Assembly: GCA_937942935.1 (NCBI GenBank)
Contig: CALDGT010001185.1
Location: 1 to 17,228, forward strand
Origin: an uncultured Chloroflexota bacterium
GTDB taxonomy: Bacteria; Chloroflexota; Anaerolineae; Aggregatilineales; Phototrophicaceae
Direction of reading: 5' to 3'
DNA: 17,228 nt
The notes under the pieces are model-generated. The model had not been told where the DNA came from, made no database searches, and worked only from the letters and a program-made list of their open reading frames with translations. Within the stretch, counting starts at the first letter, position 1, and every line of letters starts with the position of its first letter. Positions 14,164-17,228 of this stretch are shown here, piece after piece. Position numbers and translations under genes: made by a program.

Positions 14164-15333
14164 ATGAAACGCCTAATAATGCTTAATTTGATATTACTCA
14201 CACTGGTGGGGATTTTTCGCCCTACCCCAACCAATGCCCAACCCCTGAATATGCCCCTCGTGATGCTCATTTCTGGCGATATTTGGACATGGAATCCCCA
14301 AACCGATTCACTCGTCCAACTCACCACATGGGGTTATAATTTTAAGCCCGTCATGTCCCCCAATGGCGATTGGGTAGCTTATAAATCGTGGGCAACCATC
14401 ACGGTAGATGCCATCAATAATAATGCGCCCATGAATCCAACAGAACCAGCAGGCAATATTTGGTTATTAGACCCGTTCACAGGTGATGCACTCCGTATTG
14501 CTGACCAAGCCGTAGATGCGGTATTTGGGGATGTAAACGGGAACGATAAATTTGTGGCGCGGTCAAATCCAGTTTGGTCACCAGATGGCACAGAAATCGC
14601 ATGGACAGAATTTATATTGCCAGACTATGCCAGCAATTTGGTTGTGTATAACCTCACCTCACAAACCACTCGGATTGTGATTAACGGATTACCTATCGGT
14701 TATGAGCAACAAGGTCCTGTAGATGTGGTATGGGGGTCTTTTGGGATTGTTTACCCCACAACCAATTTCAATTCCAATACCCAAGCCTTTGAAGATACCT
14801 ATTATGTGTATAGCCCTCAACAAAATGGACAATTCAATAGTTTCACCATCAGCGATGAGTATACCGTTAATCATGGTGAATTTTGGTTCACGGGGACAGA
14901 ATTTATCAATGGCATGGAAAATGGTATTGCGATTATCACAGGGACAAATTTGCCCATCCTCATCAATCCCCTCACAGGCTCGCGCACCGATTTTATGGGC
15001 ATGATTGTGGGGTACAGCGCGTGGCAAAGCCTAACACAAGGGAATTATGTCTCGTTTAGCACCTATTTCGTGAATGATGAATATGGTCTAATTTGGACAG
15101 CACAAAGTTCAGATGGGCGTTATTTGGGTGATATTGGCACCAGCATTAGCTATTACGACACCTTCTCCAAAATTGCAATATCACCAGATGGGTTGAGCAT
15201 GGCTTATGTGGCAAGTGATGGCAGTGTGTTAGTATGGCAAAATGGCTCAACGGTGCAATTGCCTGTGGGCAATGTCGAGGCGATAACATGGTCGCCGATG
15301 CTATGGACGACTAATTACCCCGTTGGCGGATGA
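14164..15333 (+). CDS. Secreted TolB-like (PD40) beta-propeller protein
   Basis: 389 residues from the ATG at 14164, with GGAGA 9 nt upstream; a GTG at 14161 is an alternative. A signal peptide (hydrophobic about 5-18, end near TPTNAQP) leads into repeats of the WD40-like PD40 type: SPNGDWVAY at 65-73, SPDGTEIAW at 139-147, SPDGLSMAY at 340-348, and a final WSP at 376-378. Blades also show the phrases GNIWLLDP, NLVVYNL and DGSVLVWQNGS. It is likely exported and acts in protein-protein contact. True TolB belongs to the Tol-Pal system of diderm bacteria; no tol or pal genes are seen here, so this is only structural similarity. No enzymatic residues are recognisable. Confidence 0.82.
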   Translation: MKRLIMLNLILLTLVGIFRPTPTNAQPLNMPLVMLISGDIWTWNPQTDSLVQLTTWGYNFKPVMSPNGDWVAYKSWATITVDAINNNAPMNPTEPAGNIWLLDPFTGDALRIADQAVDAVFGDVNGNDKFVARSNPVWSPDGTEIAWTEFILPDYASNLVVYNLTSQTTRIVINGLPIGYEQQGPVDVVWGSFGIVYPTTNFNSNTQAFEDTYYVYSPQQNGQFNSFTISDEYTVNHGEFWFTGTEFINGMENGIAIITGTNLPILINPLTGSRTDFMGMIVGYSAWQSLTQGNYVSFSTYFVNDEYGLIWTAQSSDGRYLGDIGTSISYYDTFSKIAISPDGLSMAYVASDGSVLVWQNGSTVQLPVGNVEAITWSPMLWTTNYPVGG

Positions 15334-15358
15334 AAATATTTTGGGGCAATATTTATCA

Positions 15359-15386
15359 TATAAGGGCGCAATCATGCGCCCTTATA
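15359..15386. terminator. Hairpin between convergent beta-propeller and ABC permease genes
   Basis: A perfect 12-bp stem TATAAGGGCGCA/TGCGCCCTTATA with loop ATCA. It lies between the stops at 15333 and 15403, so it probably ends both transcripts. The T-tract is weak on both sides. It shares its stem core with 4754-4779 and 10417-10449. Confidence 0.75.
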
Positions 15387-15402
15387 CATTATGACACGCA
15401 TA

Positions 15403-16245
15403 TTATGATAATCGGCTCAAGATTGCGCCACGACTGAATTGTTTACCACCGAGCCAGAATAAAAAGGCATCTATCAGCCACACAATCAGCCCTAATATTA
15501 GGGTCACGATGACATCAAAATATAGCACACCTGCCATTTGCCCGACAAATAACAAGACGAATGGCAAAACGGCGAATGCCCCTGCTTGATAAGCCTCCAT
15601 GAAGGTACTCACCCGCGAGGATACCCACACAGTGATGCCCAACGAAACCCCTGTCACAGCAGGCACAAGCCATATCAACATGATAATCCATGCCCAATTC
15701 GGAAAAATCATACGACCAAATGCGGATAAGCCCACACCATTCACCACAATCCCATATAAAATCGCGCTCACAACCGATATCGCCACGCCTGCGATGAGGG
15801 GAGATAACCATTTGGATAGGTATAATTCAAAATCACTCAATGGGGTATGAAGCAACGCCTCTAATGTTTTGCGTTCTTTTTCGCCCGCAAAGCTATCTGC
15901 CGCCACCACACTCCCTGTCATGATAGGAATCATCAAAAAGAATGGCGCGAACATATACAAATAGACTAGATACAACAATTTCAGCGCATCGCTGGTCAAA
16001 CTGGCAAAAAACGCATCATTTTGTGGGGCATTGAGGAGCATTGTCCCCAAATCACCTGTCATATCCATAAATTCAGGCGAATCTTGGGGAACACTCAGAA
16101 ATAATACGCCCACTAGCAACGGCATGATGAAAGTGAATAAAATTGGTAGGATGAGCATCGGCATCCATACCATTTTTGTCCTGCGAATCACACGCAAATC
16201 TTTATTCACAATTGCCCAAATCCCACGCCAATTCAAATTACGCAT
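15403..16245 (-). CDS. ABC-2 type transporter permease (NatB-like)
   Basis: 280 residues from the ATG at 16245, with GGGGA 8 nt upstream; a longer frame to 16275 lies inside the ATPase gene. The start overlaps the ATPase stop by 8 nt. A cytoplasmic N-terminus (NKDLRVIRRTK) precedes the first helix (about 27-50). A large external loop (about 51-88) and further helices at about 89-112, 150-173, 185-207, 220-243 and 245-266 follow. The segment DSFAGEKERKTLEALLHTPLSDFE at about 117-140, whose core GEKERKTLEALL is the coupling-helix signature of ABC-2/NatB permeases, faces the ATPase. It is expected to form an export complex with the ATPase. The substrate (sodium, drug or lipid) cannot be told from sequence. 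Confidence 0.88.
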   Translation of the reverse strand: MRNLNWRGIWAIVNKDLRVIRRTKMVWMPMLILPILFTFIMPLLVGVLFLSVPQDSPEFMDMTGDLGTMLLNAPQNDAFFASLTSDALKLLYLVYLYMFAPFFLMIPIMTGSVVAADSFAGEKERKTLEALLHTPLSDFELYLSKWLSPLIAGVAISVVSAILYGIVVNGVGLSAFGRMIFPNWAWIIMLIWLVPAVTGVSLGITVWVSSRVSTFMEAYQAGAFAVLPFVLLFVGQMAGVLYFDVIVTLILGLIVWLIDAFLFWLGGKQFSRGAILSRLS

Positions 16246-17128
16246 GATGGTTATCCCCTTTGCTATGCAAGGCAAAATAAATGTCTTCTAATGCCGATTC
16301 ACCCGCTTCTAAGCCATACACCCGCACACCACGATTGACCAACATCGCCAACACATCGGGGATGGTCTCTTTTTTGTTGATAGAAAAACGCAAAACCGCG
16401 CCTTCTGCCGATAATTCCGATACACCCGCCACACCATCCAGAACCGATTTTGCTTCTTCTAATTGATGTCCGCTCACTTCGACATGATATTTCAACGCCA
16501 TGCCAACTTGTGCGCCCAATTCGCTGGGTGTGCCAATGGCGACCAATTGCCCTTTTTCCAGTACCCCGACCCGATGGCATAGCCGTTGGGCTTCGGTGAG
16601 GTTATGTGTGCATAAAAACACCGTTGCACCCTCATCACGACTGATATGCCGAATCAAGTCATGTACACTCCGCGCTGATATGGGGTCTAGGCTACTGGTC
16701 GGCTCATCCAAAAATATCAGGCGTGGACGATGCAAAAAGGCTCGCGCAATCGCAAGGCGTTGTTTCATCCCCTTGCTATATCCGCCAACTTTTTCGGTGG
16801 CGCGGTCTGCTAAATCGAATTGTGCCAGCATCTCCATAACACGCTTTTTCACATCGGCATGAGGCACACCATATAAATTGGCGAACAGGGTCAAATTATC
16901 CACCGCATTCAGGCGTTCATCTAATGCGGGCGTTTCGGTGAGGATACCGGTTTTTTGGCGCAATAATTCGCCTTGTGTGGTGGGATTTAATCCCAAAACG
17001 GCAGATTTTCCGTTGGTTGGCTCAAGTACCCCATTCAATAAACGGGTGGTGGTGGTTTTACCCGCACCGTTATGCCCCAAAAATCCGAATACTTCGCCTT
17101 CTTGGACACTAAAAGACAGGCTATTCAC
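16238..17128 (-). CDS. ABC transporter ATP-binding protein (NatA/CcmA type), apparently N-terminally interrupted
   Basis: From the GTG at 17128 the frame gives 296 residues: Walker A GHNGAGKTT at 18-26, the Q-loop region GILTETPALD at 61-70 (no Gln), signature YSKGMKQRLAIARA at 117-130, Walker B RLIFLDEPTSSLD at 136-148 and H-loop THN at 174-176. A C-terminal domain (about 200-296) is typical of ABC-2 exporter ATPases. It would power the permease encoded just downstream, whose start overlaps this gene. The frame is intact except at the very start: the natural beginning at 17182 is cut by an in-frame TAA (see 17129-17182). Starting at GTG 17128 removes the A-loop aromatic residue and the first strand, and only a closely spaced AAGG precedes it. 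The gene may therefore be a recent pseudogene, be weakly expressed, or carry a sequence error. Confidence 0.85.
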   Translation of the reverse strand: MNSLSFSVQEGEVFGFLGHNGAGKTTTTRLLNGVLEPTNGKSAVLGLNPTTQGELLRQKTGILTETPALDERLNAVDNLTLFANLYGVPHADVKKRVMEMLAQFDLADRATEKVGGYSKGMKQRLAIARAFLHRPRLIFLDEPTSSLDPISARSVHDLIRHISRDEGATVFLCTHNLTEAQRLCHRVGVLEKGQLVAIGTPSELGAQVGMALKYHVEVSGHQLEEAKSVLDGVAGVSELSAEGAVLRFSINKKETIPDVLAMLVNRGVRVYGLEAGESALEDIYFALHSKGDNHHA

Positions 17129-17182
17129 CGCCTTATTTTATTTGAAGTGTTTACTCAGTCCTTCTGTGATGATTGCATCCAT
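17129..17182 (-). pseudogene. Original start region of the ABC ATPase, ended by an in-frame TAA
   Basis: ATG at 17182 follows TAGGAT about 9-11 nt upstream and encodes MDAIITEGLSKHFK, then TAA (17140-17138), then NKA and straight into the ATPase frame at 17128. The KHF segment, where the Phe is the expected A-loop residue, and the four-codon spacing before AV match the normal N-terminus of such ATPases. One codon has therefore become a stop without shifting the frame. Confidence 0.75.
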
Positions 17183-17228
17183 AAAAATTTAATCCTATGG
17201 GTTGAATACATATTTTTCAGTATAGGAG

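Noticed and set aside
17126..17182. Programmed frameshift at the A-rich stretch of the ABC ATPase
   Set aside because: Both sides of the TAA are in the same frame, so a single slip would leave the coding frame rather than restore it.

Overview
The window looks like a chromosomal segment of a bacterium with moderate GC content, most likely a member of Chloroflexota (Anaerolineae-like). That placement is an inference from style: secreted proteins rich in Thr-Pro, a short Thermus-type EF-Ts, stand-alone REC and PAS-kinase signalling proteins, and many intergenic palindromes. No rRNA or tRNA gene is visible, and there is no CRISPR array.

Layout. On the minus strand, 1-1000 is the 5' part of a class A penicillin-binding protein gene, downstream of recA (1166-2350). 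Divergent from recA is a plus-strand pair of overlapping genes: an ECF-type sigma factor (2548-3144) and a one-pass membrane protein (3134-3991) with a SAF/CpaB-like outer domain, which is a plausible anti-sigma or sensor partner. A minus-strand block follows: a GIY-YIG nuclease-like protein (4027-4734), a secreted SH3b/Excalibur protein (4806-6485), a HEAT-repeat protein (6487-7359), a GNAT acetyltransferase (7459-7878) and a small tail-anchored protein (7878-8183). Divergent from these, on the plus strand, are a stand-alone receiver protein (8302-8703) and a soluble PAS-PAS histidine kinase (8868-10415) with its own consensus promoter.

The second half starts with the conserved translation cluster on the minus strand, rpsB-tsf-pyrH (12778 down to 10456). 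It has a clear promoter upstream of rpsB and an intrinsic terminator between tsf and pyrH. A gene-poor stretch of about 650 bases (12779-13429) holds the rpsB leader and promoter, a short direct repeat, and a cluster of palindromes that resembles a small non-autonomous IS200/IS605-type element or an omega-RNA-like remnant. Plus-strand genes for a VanZ-family membrane protein (13430-14044) and a secreted TolB-like beta-propeller (14164-15333) follow. The window ends with a minus-strand ABC-2 exporter pair, permease 15403-16245 and ATPase 16238-17128.

Most notable points: (1) the ABC ATPase frame is interrupted by an in-frame TAA 15 codons after its natural, SD-preceded start; (2) three intergenic hairpins share an identical 9-bp stem core with different but still paired flanks; (3) the palindrome cluster at 13155-13376; (4) the sigma/SAF-protein pair. 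I see no complete, clearly novel system. The best candidates for new biology are the sigma/SAF pair and the HEAT - SH3b/Excalibur - GIY-YIG gene string.
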